From assembly GCA_902702965.1 (NCBI GenBank), contig CACRXP010000629.1, forward strand, positions 317,443 to 381,442: a stretch of 64,000 bases of DNA, written 5' to 3'. The notes beneath the pieces are model-generated. The model was not told the DNA's origin. It saw only the letters and a program-made list of their open reading frames with translations, and searched no databases. The position numbers and the translations under genes were made by a program. Source of the DNA: Spirometra erinaceieuropaei. Taxonomy: Eukaryota > Platyhelminthes > Cestoda > Diphyllobothriidea > Diphyllobothriidae. This document shows, in pieces, positions 12,760 through 23,729 of the stretch. Within the stretch, counting starts at the first letter, position 1; the number at the start of each line of letters is the position of its first letter.

Positions 12760-13395
12760 AACACAGCTTGCAGTCAGTAGCGAGGATAAACTGTCACTGG
12801 TATATGGCCACATAGAACAAGAATAAAACAGTTTAGCTTAAGGGAAGCAAGTATCATCAGCTAAGCCATTGGCACGATGTCCAGCCTGGTGCCTGAAAAA
12901 TTGGTTTTAAGTAGGCTAGCACAGTCAGACACCCAGCACACTGATGATGGGACGAGGAGGGTTCCGAAACGTAAGAACCAATACAGTGTGGTACATGAAA
13001 TCGCTTTTTTCTTCGTCGACTTTTGGGGCTAATGAACGGGAAAATTTTTCCGGACATCGAACACACAGACATGATGACATAATTAAATATATTGCCAATT
13101 GAAGCAAAATGCTCACCCCGGGGATAAATGAAAAGAAGAGGCGGTCACGGCAACCATGCGTTTACTAGAGTGACGTTTCGAAATCAGACAAGCTTCCATC
13201 CTCAGAGGTAGGTTCTTTACGTCGCCTTACGGTATTTATGGGTGCTAAGCAGGCGGACATACTGTTGTTCCTACTGCTATCCGCGCAGGGTGCACTGAAG
13301 GGGAGGGGGGGGGAGGATTAAATCGCTGTCATGCTGGTCGACGTCATTCCCACTCCCCTCGTCGTGGAGCGGTGTTGGGGTGGCAGCGGGCTGCG
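12760..13395 (+). mobile_element. PLE GIY-YIG/tail fragment, left arm of palindrome
   Basis: Starts with cttgcagtcagtagcgagg and continues through the PLE post-GIY-YIG sequence (gtatatggccacatag, then aacagtttagct). The same sequence appears inverted at 13,640-14,175 and again in direct orientation at 21,990-22,440. A hammerhead-like core lies at 12,941-12,970. The right side gives way to the PLE tail at 13.37 kb. Confidence 0.7.
12941..12970 (+). ncRNA. Hammerhead-ribozyme-like core (PLE)
   Basis: CTGATGA at 12,941-12,947 and GAAA at 12,966-12,969. Between them 12,949-12,953 pairs with 12,961-12,965 (GGGAC with GTTCC; four Watson-Crick pairs and one G-U), giving a 5-bp stem II. GAAAC is followed at once by GTA, a permissible but weak cleavage triplet with almost no stem III. 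Such reduced stem III forms are known in PLE hammerheads and are thought to act as dimers. Activity is not shown. Confidence 0.45.
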
Positions 13396-13554
13396 GTGGT
13401 CACGGACAGACGCAAACGGAACACGAATACGAGATATGCGCGTCACGCACAACAAATGCGGACAATGCAGACGAGGTCAGTGACCACTGCCATCCCAACA
13501 CCGCTCCCCCACGAGGGGAGGAGAAAAGACGTCGACCAGCACGATAGCGATTAA
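13372..13554 (+). pseudogene. PLE C-terminal tail fragment
   Basis: Encodes RRKRNTNTRYARHAQQMRTM followed by PTPLPHEGRRKDVDQ, nearly identical to the - strand tail at 22,533-22,680, where it follows a recognisable GIY-YIG C-terminus (HTVPNFINRCTILPAAYQ). It is therefore the basic tail of a PLE protein cut off from its catalytic domains. The stop falls just before a TCC simple repeat. Confidence 0.6.
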
Positions 13555-13556
13555 AT

Positions 13557-13606
13557 CTTCCTCCTCATCCTCCTCCTCCTCCTCCTCCTCCTTCTCCTCC
13601 TCCTCC
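13557..13606. repeat. TCC trinucleotide repeat
   Basis: Imperfect (TCC)n, interrupted by TCA and TTC, directly after the PLE tail. Its complement (GGA)n occupies the same place in the inverted copy at 22,476-22,530. Confidence 0.85.
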
Positions 13607-13639
13607 CCGCCGCCGCCCCGCCTGCAGTCCATCCTGGAC

Positions 13640-14175
13640 GGATAGCAGTAGGAATGACAGCATGTCCGCCTGCTTTACACTCATAAATACCGTAAGGCGA
13701 CGTAAAGAACCTATCTCTGAGGATGGAAGCTTGTCTGATTTTGAATCGTCAGGCTAGTAAACGCATGGTTGCCGTGACCGCCTCTTCTTTTCATTTATCC
13801 CCGGGGTGCGCATTTTGCTTTAATTCGCAATATATTTAATTATGTCATCATGTCTGAGTGTTCGATGCCCGGATAAATCTTTCCGTTCATTAACTCCAAA
13901 AGGTCAACAAAGAAGAAAAATCGGCGATTTCATGTACCACACTGTAGTGGTTCTTTCGTTTCGGAACACTCCTCGTTTACATCATCAGTTTGCTGGGTGT
14001 CTGTTCCTATTACCCTAATTAAAACCCATTTTTCGAGCACTAGGCTGGCCATCTTGCTAATAGCTTAGCTGATGACACTTGTTTCCAAAGGCAAAACTGC
14101 TTTATTCTTCGCCTACGTGGCCATATACAAATGACCGTCGATCCTCGCGACTGACTGCAAGCTGGCACTCATGCA
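13640..14175 (-). mobile_element. PLE GIY-YIG fragment, right arm of palindrome
   Basis: Reverse complement of 12,760-13,290, allowing for substitutions and small indels. On the - strand it continues the PLE of 14,231-14,900 through the GIY-YIG region: near 14,165 the strand reads into LHE(C)QLAVS, then RRSFVYGH. A hammerhead-like core lies at 13,959-13,988. Confidence 0.7.
13959..13988 (-). ncRNA. Hammerhead-ribozyme-like core (PLE), inverted copy
   Basis: On the - strand CTGATGA (13,988-13,982) and GAAAC (13,962-13,958) flank a short hairpin ending GTGTTCC. Stem II is weaker than in the copy at 12.94 kb because GGGAC is changed to GTAAAC. Confidence 0.35.
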
Positions 14176-14230
14176 GTCTTATGCAGAGGCGTTTGCCCGT
14201 TTCACCAGCATGCCTCGTACTGCAATTTTG

Positions 14231-14900
14231 TCAAAGTATGCTGTAGACCACGGCTGATTGTTCCGTTAGCGGTAGCGAACCCTTAGATCTCATTATCTGC
14301 TGCGTATTAGTGGATTCCAGTTTATGAGCCGCCTCAATCTTAATGCAGTTTAGGATTATAGCTGTCGCCTCAGGAACATTCCTCACGTAGGGGATCGCGA
14401 GAAAAAACTGAAGCTTCTCACCGTTAGATCCCTCACGGGCAGGCTTTCGTCGGCACACACGTAAGAGAGATGGTGAGTAACCATTGGCTGCGATTAAAGA
14501 ATGTAGGCATTTTACTTCCTCTTTTCTTCCATCGTCGTCACTGCAATGTGTTTGAACTCCTTGAAGATAGTCCTGACAAAATTGCGCTTGTGACCAGTAG
14601 GTTGGTTACTTCGGAATTGGAGGATGCGTCTAGTATTCGTCGCCTTACGGTATACCGTAATTCGTATCCTCTCACCAGCCGTCCTTGCAACATTTACTTC
14701 GACGAAGGGCGACTGGCTGTTGTTTTCCTCTTTCACTGTAAATTGGATGTCGTGGAATATTGGGTTCAATAAAACCTTGAAGAAATCAACGTCGTTCCTC
14801 CCCCCTAAAACAGCTTTATAGAACGCAGCGGACTGTCCAGATCAAACAAAGTGCTGATGGCAAATCAACCAAACGTCTGGCGAACGCCGCCGCATATTGC
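14231..14900 (-). pseudogene. PLE reverse transcriptase thumb and linker
   Basis: Two - strand frames, 14,512-14,769 and 14,231-14,458. The first reads DIQFTVKEENNSQSPFVEVN, then TVYRKATNTRRILQFRSN and PTGHKRN, the RT thumb signature of Penelope-like elements (VYRK.T.T...L.F.S.HP..HK). The second reads VRNVPEATAIILNCIKIE, then KGSLPLTEQSAVVYSI, the linker leading into GIY-YIG. A frameshift separates them. The palm is not present here. The + copy at 21,201-21,927 matches closely. Confidence 0.75.
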
Positions 14901-14959
14901 TAACGTTTCCGATTCCGTGGCGCGTATCTTTTAACCATTTGGCATAGACATCGCCCACA

Positions 14960-15628
14960 AGCCCAAAGCCACAATTAGACGTCTGGCGAAGAGACCGATA
15001 ATATCTTTACCATGAGGCAAAACGACCAACGTCGTCCATAGGATGCAGTACAGTTCCTGCGAAACGAGCTACGTTGGATTGACCGGGAAAAAAATGTCAG
15101 ACCCGAATGTGCGAACGCGTAAGGGTGGTACGAAGAATGGATCAGCTCTCGCTGGTGGCGGGAGATTTCGTAGCTTCTGAAAATGCCTTCACTTTTCAAG
15201 ACGCCGAAATCTTGGGCCAAGAAAGCGATCAAACGGTCAGGAAGACGCTCGAAGCCTGGCACGCTACAAATATCTCCATTAACCGCTGCTCAAATTTACC
15301 GGCCACCTACCAAGCTACACGAGTGAAGTTTAATAAGCAGGACTACGAGCGAGAAGCCAGGCCGGAGATGGCGGTATTCAATGTCCGGCCAAGCGAAATT
15401 ACGGACGAATACAGGGACAACCGCCGGCGAATCAAACCCAGGAGACCGCCTACTGGGTCTGAACGTGCACCCGACGAGAACGAACGACAATGACAGGGAT
15501 CTGCAGTCTCATGTCAATACTAGCGTGACAACCAGCCTTCCTACGGTTACGGGCAGGTGTGAGCGGGGCAGGAAGGCGAGATGCGCGGAGGGCGGACAAC
15601 GGAGAATGCAAACCAGAGCAATAGCCGC
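14960..15628 (+). pseudogene. PLE GIY-YIG endonuclease fragment
   Basis: Upstream frame near 15,045 reads YSSCETSYVGLTGKKMSD, the GIY-YIG core with YVG.TGK. A frameshift leads to 15,107-15,493 with AFTFQDAEILGQESDQTVRK, then LEAWHATNISINRCSNLPAT and YQATRVKF, the typical PLE C-terminal part (EAW...INR...LP..Y). Opposite in orientation to the RT fragment at 14,231-14,900, so the two were joined by rearrangement. Homology to the inverted copy ends at 15,628 after gagcaatagccgcg. Confidence 0.75.
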
Positions 15629-18519
15629 GAACTTTGTACCGTCAAAGTCTGGCATGGTCTTATCGCATCATATCGCTAATCAGCATACCACAAGTGCGTT
15701 TAGGTTTTCTACGATTCATCTCCGTTCATCATTCTTCTAGGTCTTGCCTTCATTGCTTTTTGGTAGCATTTCTTGCTACGTTTAACCTTCTCCTACCACT
15801 GAGCTGGCGCCTGCGTTTGTTTAATTGGCTGTGTTGGTCCAGAGCACAGTAGCATGTGTGTTATTCGGCTTTAGTATCTAGTTTTCTTGGCTCAGCAGTA
15901 ATTGTTGTCTTTGTGTCGCGAACGGTTTTCCTATCGTCTGATCGGTCGTAGTATCCTTCGCCCTTACGTTTACTAGTCTCACGTATTTTTCTCCTTCTTT
16001 TAGACCATGCTTGACTTCGGCCGTAAGAATTGATTACCATTTCCCACGGCTGTACTCAGTGCGGACATAGCCACAAGCTGGCGGAAGACTTTGTTCGGGA
16101 TACTCTTGGACGGAGTAAATCTCCGCCATTTGCGACCGGAATGGTTCCCAATATTGCGTCGGGTCGGCTCTGTTCAGGACAAACCACAGACAATATTGCA
16201 CTTCGTCTAAATGTGTCCATATGCTTCGACCTGATACCGGTCCACCTGCATGCATCTCCATTTTCAGTCCGCCACAGTACACCTCAAAGACATTTATATG
16301 TCTTTCCGTGGATGGGCCATTAAAACTGGTTTAACCGTTGACTGTAAATACTTCGTATGCTTCAGATGGCAGGCATCTATTGGTTTTCAATTTGTCGGCT
16401 ACGATAACAACGCATTTGACCAGGCACATTGTTAGTACCGCCTTTAGCGCTGGCCAGCTTCTGTTATTTACCTGTTTATAAAGGCTTATGCTTTAGTTGG
16501 TATCGTACATACCAGCAATCCAAAACCGCCTTTCTTGTCTGCCCAAATTGTACTTACAACGGCTTATTAACATTTCATCGATTTGTGCCTCAATTCCCAG
16601 TTTGCTGACCGGTTTCCTTTGCCTGATGAGGGCTGTCGAACATACATTACGACGTGTTGTCTACCACTCGACTGCTGTCGTATGGCGTATCCCAACATTC
16701 TCCCGAATATTTTTTAACTTTTCTTCCTCTCATAGATTTCACATATATCTTCATAATATTTTCCGATTTTAGGTGGCTATTCTCAAATATCGAGCCAGTT
16801 TTGGGGACCTGTCTTCTTTGACACGGCCAAACAGCCAAAAATGATCAACCTTTTGCACTCTCAGACCTTGATGCCTCATTAGCCTTCCGAATATGCAAGC
16901 TAGTGCAGTCGAAGGTAGTCTTCTTGCCCGGGAATACTCGATCATCTTGCCTGAGTTTGACGCTTTCTTTATTTCTTTCGCTGTTGTTGTCAAGTAAAAC
17001 TGCGGTTGTGTTGACTGGTAACGATTGTCTGCAGTTTAGAAGGAAGAAGGGTGTACAATGATTATTATCACCCTTGTACGAATTTCTTTGGTTTCTATAG
17101 TCATTTTAGAACTGCACTTGCATTTTGTTCACTCTCAAATTAAACTATTTACTTTAGTTTTTATTCGCATCCACAAATGTTCACATAATTGCCATACTTG
17201 ACATCTGTCCTGCACATCGGGCTTTATTTGTATACCTTCCTTTATATTACTTTGCATCGCGCTAAGTGGTAAGTAATCCGCAGTCCGCCACTTACCGCAC
17301 ACTGCCCGTACCTCAATCTCATTGGCTGCTGGCAGCCTTGGAACCTGTCAGTGGCGGTTTATTCAATTGCTTTCCATTTGCTCATTGTTGCTTGTTGAGA
17401 ATTTTTGAAAATTTGTCCGCCCATTTTCAGATTATTTTATATGCGCACGAATAATCTTATGAGGAAAGTGTACCTGTTTTTGTATTCTACTTATTAATTT
17501 TAACCACTCTCTAGAGTTTATGCTCTTTTGCTGAAAACCCCTTCTACCACCTCAACAACAACTAACGTACATTCATTCCCCTTACTGTGTGTGCGTCAAG
17601 CGTCTTTACAAAATACCAGTAAGGAAAAACGCAGGATTTGTATTCGTGGGGTAGACATTTGACTGACTTTGATCTTACGTGGACGTATGAAGGTTATGTC
17701 AACCCAGGTAACCCATCAAATTTCCATCTGTTTTTCAAAGAATGGACTTTGCTTGCTTCTGGGCATCTGCCTGAAATTAATAGCCTGCCTCAACGGTATA
17801 CTGGAGCGGCCATAGCCGCCGAACACAAGTCCCATATTTTCCCCAGAGGGATATGCCCTGTTAGACGCATCACAGGGCAGCTTGGCTGGAGCGTAGCATG
17901 AAACTAAACTCAGGTGTTGATTTACACAGCCCACCCCAGACTGTTAGGGCTGTGTAGCTGAACACAATTCAGCTGCTCCGCGTGCTGCGTCATCGTGCAA
18001 CTCTCTGCGGTGGCGAGTAGGTGGAGTTTTCTGGGGTCGCCGACAACACTGTCTGTCCCACAGTCTGCACTGTGTAGTCGCGTATTTCGGGGTCATGCAT
18101 GCGAGTCAGCCTGGATGGCGGCGGGCAAGCTGGCTGGATGGAGACCCGAGGACGTCATCAGTAATTGAGTCGGTAATGATAGAGTGTTGGACCGCCAAAT
18201 AGATGTCGACTCCGAAAATATAATCCAGAATTCGGTGTGACTTATTACTCACCATTCTCATTGTGCGAATTTTTCTTCCCTTCCTGAAAAATGTGACCTA
18301 ACCAGTGGCACTTTATTCAGTGTCCGTTAATTTTTAAAAATCGGTTCTCTTTTATTTTTTACTTATTGCGTTCATCGTTTGTTAGTTGACAGCGTACGAT
18401 AAGACTTTCTGAAGAAATTTATCTATTTCCTGTTTTCATGCTTTCCGTCCTGTGGGTTCTTCCACCCCTAAAACCCCCTATCACCATTTAACGTATGGCA
18501 CGGTTCACAGGCTAGCTCA
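15629..18519. other. Unassigned loop between inverted PLE copies
   Basis: No recognisable gene. The longest frames on either strand (for example 16,034-16,282 and 16,769-16,993, both -) show no family motif that I can name. A GC-richer stretch at 17,940-18,130 could be an element 3' end, but it has no partner in the window. Confidence 0.3.
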
Positions 18520-18660
18520 GGTTAGTTGGCGGTTGTCCCTGTATTTGTCCGTAATTTCGCTTGACCTGACTTTGAATACCGCCATCTCCGGCCTGGCTTT
18601 TCGCTCGTAGTCCTGTTTATTAAACTTCACTCGTGTAGCTTGGTAGGTGGCCGGTAAATT
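18520..18660 (-). mobile_element. PLE GIY-YIG scrap
   Basis: Nearly identical to part of 20,740-20,870 (ttggcggttgtccctgta through ggtggccggtaaattt), the PLE segment encoding LPATYQATRVKFN and downstream residues on the - strand. A solo ~130 bp fragment between the two larger PLE composites. Confidence 0.75.
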
Positions 18661-19879
18661 TGGTTACCCGACAATGCACCCTTCCCCCCGAGTTTACTGT
18701 CGGTTGGACGTATTCATCCACATCTTTCGTTCGTTGTTCCACTCGTGTAGAATCGTCTGACCGACGCATATTCGTGCCACCTAATCAGGATTTAAAAATA
18801 ACGTTACATTTGCTAATTGATTTCCTTTTCATCGTTTGGCCCTCATAATTTGGGTAGTAGAAACAGGAAAACGAACTTCCGTTCCAGTAACCTTTTATGT
18901 CTAGATCACTTTGGTAAATCTGTGATACTATACCCGCCTTATAGTATAAAGCATCGCCTATTTCATAAAATGGACTACCCTGCAAGCCAAAACGACCATA
19001 ATTTCGCAACGTTTGTTTTCTGGTAGCATCTCTGAAGAAGGAATTCGCCAGTGATATGAGTCTGCTTTTCCAAAATGCCCTTCACATTCCCTACCTCGTT
19101 TTAGTACGGTTGATTTGTAAAGTACGATTTTCAGATAGCAGGATGGCATGGAATTGTTGTCGACCGCATTTTGATATAAGAGCGAAAAACGACACCATCA
19201 CTATGCCCAATTACTTAGCGCATTTTGATCCATTGTCAGAAAGCCTAACACTCGTCGTGGTCAACGCATGTCTTCGGTCAGCAATGTTCAACTTCACACG
19301 TCTGCAGTTTTTACCGGAACTGTAGAAAACGGAAATCGCATAATCCATTTTCAACACGGACGTTTGCGAGCCCGGCAGTCCCCTTCGCAATCTGATATCA
19401 GAAGTTGGGTTTTTTGAGAAATTGCAGCAACTACGAATGTCGCAAAGTGGAGTGACATTGATCAGGAAAGGGAGGGGGAACGTTCACAGGGAGAGGATGA
19501 TTTACGATATGACGTTTTAAGTAATGAGTTCGGCTACAAATGCTTAGAGCTTGCGAGCCATGGGAAGGGCCCTCAATATGAGGAACATTTCGCTTGATAA
19601 GAAGTCTTCGTCTGACTTCAGCCGTTCGAAATACCCGGCGTGGATTGAAAACCACCACCCCACACTCCGATTTGAAGTCCAACCGTCCGGCGTCCAACTG
19701 ACACTCATGCAACCGCAACCTTTCCTTACTGAGTGGAGGGGAACTATGCGGATGTTCACCCACGTCGATTTGCGCCCTGTGTCCATGGTCACCTGGGATG
19801 GATGATCTCGTCCTCTCACCGCCAAATGACGTTCGTATATAAGCGTTAGGAGAGATTTTCAACTTTCGCCAAAATAGGC

Positions 19880-20080
19880 ATCTTCACAAGTCGCCATGCA
19901 TACTCTTGAAACTGGGCACAAATTCGCTCGAGAAATAACCCACATTGTCTCTTCATGCACACATACGAATGGCCGAGAATTCCTAGAGGCCATTCACTCT
20001 GATGATTGATGCATCAATCGACGCATCGATCTTGACGCCATGTACCTAAATCTCAAGGAAAAATGGAAAAGGTAATAGCC
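19880..20080 (+). pseudogene. PLE GIY-YIG C-terminal fragment, second subfamily
   Basis: Reads VAMHTLETGHKFAREITHIV, then NGREFLEAIHSD, one stop, then CINRRIDLDAMYLNLK. This is the His-rich, EAW-like and INR..DL..Y segment of PLE endonuclease tails. A related fragment lies at 23,030-23,285. The 143-codon - strand frame at 19,431-19,862 just upstream shows no domain and is not called. Confidence 0.65.
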
Positions 20081-20533
20081 AATCAAGACGTGACATCAGC
20101 AATCAGCATTGACCCATCCTCAGCCATGACATTGCAATATCGATTTTTTGGGCATGTTTAAATTTTGACTGTTTCTTTACAATTACTACAAGTCTGAAGA
20201 CGAGCTGGGAAGCCAGACTCGAAAATTTGCGAAACAAAGTTTGTTCATTTTCCCAAAAGACTCATTCTTCTTCGAATATGCATATATCAGAAGGTAAAGT
20301 GATCAAAGAAACCATAGTCTTATTGGTTAAACTTTCCGAAAGCAAATAAGCTTTTATTATCGGAGGTGGTTTGCGTATTACACGTCACATTATTAAAGGG
20401 TTTTTCTTTAAGCTGGCGTTAAGTGACTTCCAGCGCGATGCATCACGGGGTTGGCGATTGTTGTCTTGGCGACATCGACTCCTCCTCATCATTTGCCGGG
20501 TGTGGGGAGAGGGCCAGCATCGGGGTGACCGCG

Positions 20534-21200
20534 GCTATTGCTCTGGTTTGCATTCTCCGTTGTCCGCCCTCCGCGCATCTCGCCCTCCTGCCCCGCTCAC
20601 ATCTGCCCGTAACCGTAGGAAGGCTGGTTGTCACGCTAGTATTGACATGAGACTGCAGGTCCCTGTCATTGTCGTTTGTTCTCGTCGGGTGCGTGTTCAG
20701 ACCCAGTAGGCGGTCTCCTGGGTTTGATTCGCCGGCGGTTGTCCCTGTATTCGTCCGTAATTTCGCTTGGCCTGACTTTGACTACCGCCATCTCCGGCCT
20801 GGCTTCTCGCTCGTAGTCCTGCTTATTAAACTTCACTCGTGTAGCTTGGTAGGTGGCCGGTAAATTTGAGCAGCGGTTAATGGAGATATTTGTAGCGTGC
20901 CAGGCTTCGAGCGTCTTCCTGACCGTTTGATCGCTTTCTTGGCCCAAGATTTCGGCGTCTTGAAAAGTGAAGGCATTTTCAGAAGCTACGAAATCTCCCG
21001 CCACCAGCGAGAGCTGATCCATTCTTCGTACCACCCTTACGCGTTCGCACATTCGGGTCTGACATTTTTTTCCCGGTCAATCCAACGTAGCTCGTTTCGC
21101 AGGAACTGTACTGCATCCTATGGACGACGTTGGTCGTTTTGCCTCATGGTAAAGATATTATCGGTCTCTTCGCCAGACGTCTAATTGTGGCTTTGGGCTT
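20534..21200 (-). pseudogene. PLE GIY-YIG endonuclease fragment, inverted copy
   Basis: Reverse complement of 14,960-15,628 at high identity, with the same frame 21,052-20,666 (LVAGDFVASENAFTFQDAEI to YQATRVKFNKQDYER). Downstream it continues past the point where the other copy stops, with VTPMLALSPHPANDEEES, so this one keeps more of the tail. The + frame of 95 codons at 20,897-21,184 is its shadow. Confidence 0.75.
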
Positions 21201-22060
21201 GTGGGCGATGTCTATGCCAAATGGTTAAAAGATACGCGCCACGGAATCGGAAACGTTAGCAATATGCGGCGGCGTTCGCCAGACGTTTGGTTGATTTGCC
21301 ATCAGCTCTTTGTTCGATCTGGACAGTCCGCTGTGTTCTATAAAGCTGTTGTAGGGGGGAGGAACGACGTTGATGACTTCAAGGTCTTATTGAACCCAAT
21401 ATTCCCCGACATCCAATTTACAGTGAAAGAGGAAAACAACAACCACTTGCCCTTCGTCGAAGTAAATGTTGCAAGGACGGCTGGTGAGAGGATACGAATT
21501 ACGGTATACCGTAAAACGACGAATACTAGACGCATCCTCCAATTCCGAAGTAACCACCCTACTGGTCACAAGCGCAGTTTGTCAGGACTGTCTTCAAGGA
21601 ATTCAAACACATTGCAGTGACGACGATGGAAGAAAAGAGGAAGTAAAATGCCTGCATTCTTTAATCGCAGCCAATGGTTACTCACCATCTCTCTTACGTG
21701 TGTGCCGAAGAAAGCCTGCCCGTGAGGAATCTAACGGTGAGAAGCTTCAGTTTTGTCTCGCGATCCCCAACGTGAGGAATGTTCCTGAGGCGACAGCTAG
21801 AATCCTGAACTTCATTAAGATTGAGGTGGCCCATAAACTGGAATCCACTAATACACAGCAGATAATGAGACCTAAGGGCTCGCTACCGCTAACGGAACAA
21901 TCAGTCGTGGTCTACAGCATACCTTGACAAAATTGCAGTACGAGGTATGTTGGTGAAACGGGCAAACGCCTCTGCATAAGACTGCATGAGCGCCAGCTTG
22001 CAGTCAGTCGCGTGGATCGACGGTCATTTGTATATGGCTACATAGACGAAGAATAAAACA
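21201..22060 (+). pseudogene. PLE reverse transcriptase thumb, linker and start of GIY-YIG
   Basis: Frame 21,201-21,620 contains FKVLLNPIFPDIQFTVKEEN, LPFVEVNVARTAGERIR, TVYRKTTNTRRILQFRSN and HPTGHKR. After a frameshift, 21,466-21,927 gives ESNGEKLQFCLAIPNVRNV and LPLTEQSVVVYSIP. A stop follows, and then an adjacent frame reads NCSTRYVGETGKRLCIRLHE and DRRSFVYGYIDEE. The order RT thumb, linker, GIY-YIG is the PLE arrangement. Upstream RT motifs A-C are missing. Confidence 0.75.
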
Positions 22061-22440
22061 GTTTTGCCTTTGGGAAACAAGTGTCATCAGCTAAACTATT
22101 GGCAAGATGGCCAGCCTAGTGCTCGAAAAATGGGTTTTAATTAGGGTAACAGGAATAGACACCCAGCACACTGATGATGGAAACGAGGAGTGTTCCGAAA
22201 CGAAAGAACCACTACAGTGTGGCCCATGAAATCGCCGACATGATGACATAATTAAATATATTGCCAATTAAAGCAATAGGCGCACCCCGGGATAAATGAA
22301 AAGAAGAGGCGGTCACGGCAACCATGCGTTTTCTAGCCTGACGTTTTAAAATCAGACAAGCTTCCATCCTCAGAGATAGGTTCTTTACGTCGCCTTACGT
22401 TATTTGTAGGTGCTAAGCAGGCGGGCATGCTGTCATTCCT
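22060..22440 (+). mobile_element. PLE 3' sequence with hammerhead-like core
   Basis: Continues the PLE of 21.2 kb through aacagttttgccttt and acccagcacactgatgatgg. The core at 22,171-22,200 has CTGATGA, a GGAA/TTCC stem and GAAACG. It ends near tccatcctcagagatagg, the same sequence that occurs in both arms of the palindrome at 13 kb. Confidence 0.65.
22171..22200 (+). ncRNA. Hammerhead-ribozyme-like core (PLE)
   Basis: CTGATGA at 22,171-22,177 and GAAA at 22,197-22,200, with GGAA (22,179-22,182) pairing with TTCC (22,193-22,196). Same element position as the cores at 12,941 and 13,959. Confidence 0.4.
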
Positions 22441-22475
22441 ACTGCTATCCGTCCAGGATGGACTGCGGGCGGGGC

Positions 22476-22530
22476 GGCGGCGGGGAGGAGGAGGATGAGG
22501 AGGAGGAGGAGGGGGAGGAGGAGAAGGAGG
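22476..22530. repeat. GGA trinucleotide repeat
   Basis: Imperfect (GGA)n marking the junction of the + PLE sequence with the - strand PLE tail. It is the mirror of the TCC repeat at 13,557. Confidence 0.85.
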
Positions 22531-22532
22531 AT

Positions 22533-22961
22533 TTAATCGCTGTCCTGCTGGTCGACTTCTTTCCTCCTCCCTTCGTGGGGGAGCGGTGTTGGGATGGCAG
22601 TGGTCACTGACCTCGTCTGCATTGTCCGCATTTGTTGTGCGTGACGCGCATATCTCGTATTCGTGTTACGTTTGCGTCTGCTCGTGTATGACCACTCGGT
22701 GTTTGCTGAGCCATTGCGGGCGTCTCCTTTCCCGTCCGGCTTGCGCTCCCCGTCATCGGTGTTTGGACGTGAACTTTGTTCACTAGCGTCCGTGTTCCTG
22801 ACTTCTTGCCTTCTATTCCGTTGATTGAGGCGCACTCGTAAGGCCTGGTAAGCTGCCGGCAGAATCGTGCAGCGGTTGATGAAATTTGGTACGGTGTGCC
22901 AGTTTTCGAGCGCTTCCCTGGCTGTCTGGTCTTTACCTCGGCTTAGGATTTTGGTGTTCAC
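22533..22961 (-). pseudogene. PLE GIY-YIG C-terminus and basic tail
   Basis: 142-codon frame: ILSRGKDQTAREALENWHTV, NFINRCTILPAAYQALRVRL, then a hydrophilic tail ending RRKRNTNTRYARHAQQM and PTPLPHEGRRKEVDQ. The ALENWH...INR..LP..YQALR pattern is the C-terminal segment of PLE endonucleases. The GIY-YIG core itself is missing. Head-to-head with the + PLE fragment at 21.2-22.44 kb. Confidence 0.7.
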
Positions 22962-23029
22962 TCTATCTTTATAGGGAGTTTGTACGTCGACTAGGGTTGG
23001 CCATTTCGATAAGAAAGACGTCGTCTATG

Positions 23030-23285
23030 AGATTCCCCGTGGCGCATACAGGAAGATATATTGTGGTCAACCCGAAAATCGGCCAATATGCGCCTTATCT
23101 GAAGTCGCATACATTTGTTAGAATCCATGAACAAATTTGCTTGGGGTAAAACAGGCATTATCCGTCCCCGTTGCGTAGAAAATTCCGAGAATTTCTGGTG
23201 ACAACTCATTCTGATGCTTCATGCATTAATCGTCGCATCGATCTGGATGCCGTGTACACAAATCTCAAGTAATAAGGGAAAAGGT
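23030..23285 (+). pseudogene. PLE GIY-YIG C-terminal fragment, second subfamily
   Basis: Reads AHTGRYIVV..., YLKSHTFVRIHEQICLG, then after a stop REFLVTTHSDASCINRRIDL and DAVYTNLK. Same subfamily as 19,880-20,080: shared INRRIDLDA(V/M)Y.NLK and similar flanking DNA. Several stops; a relic. Confidence 0.6.
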
Positions 23286-23729
23286 TTATAGACAATCAAA
23301 CGCGTGTTAACCCAACGCATTGTCCGATTCGCAGCGCTGACAAATCAATATCGAATTACAGAAGCACGTTCAAAGTTTTATTGTTTTCAACGTTTGTTAG
23401 CAGTCCGACGATGACCAGAAGGACCTGCGTCGAACATATACGAAATAAATGTTTGATCACTTTGATAAAGGACTCATTTCTCCCATAATTATACTTGTAA
23501 GACTGCCAATCTTCCAGTACACACGTATGTATATACAAAAAGGTACGGTAATGAGACGCTTTCCGATCGTGTTACGGAATTTACTAGTCCCATTGTGCAT
23601 CGTGCCTCATTCTCGAACCAACCAGCGGTCGCACCGTGGCTTGTACTATAGACAGAATCACATGACCGACAAAGACGAGAAAGATTGAAACGGCCGTTTC
23701 TGGCTTATTAGTCGTTGTCAGTCAGCCAT

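Noticed and set aside
12760..14175. DNA transposon with long terminal inverted repeats
   Set aside because: Both arms are recognisable PLE 3' sequence, also present singly at 22 kb, and the centre is a PLE tail without any transposase.
19431..19862. 143-codon - frame as a gene
   Set aside because: No domain. It lies in the loop of the PLE nest directly beside a PLE endonuclease relic, and is probably PLE-derived or chance.
20897..21184. 95-codon + frame, and its identical partner at 14,975-15,262 (-)
   Set aside because: Antisense shadow of the PLE GIY-YIG fragment; its conservation reflects the duplicated DNA.
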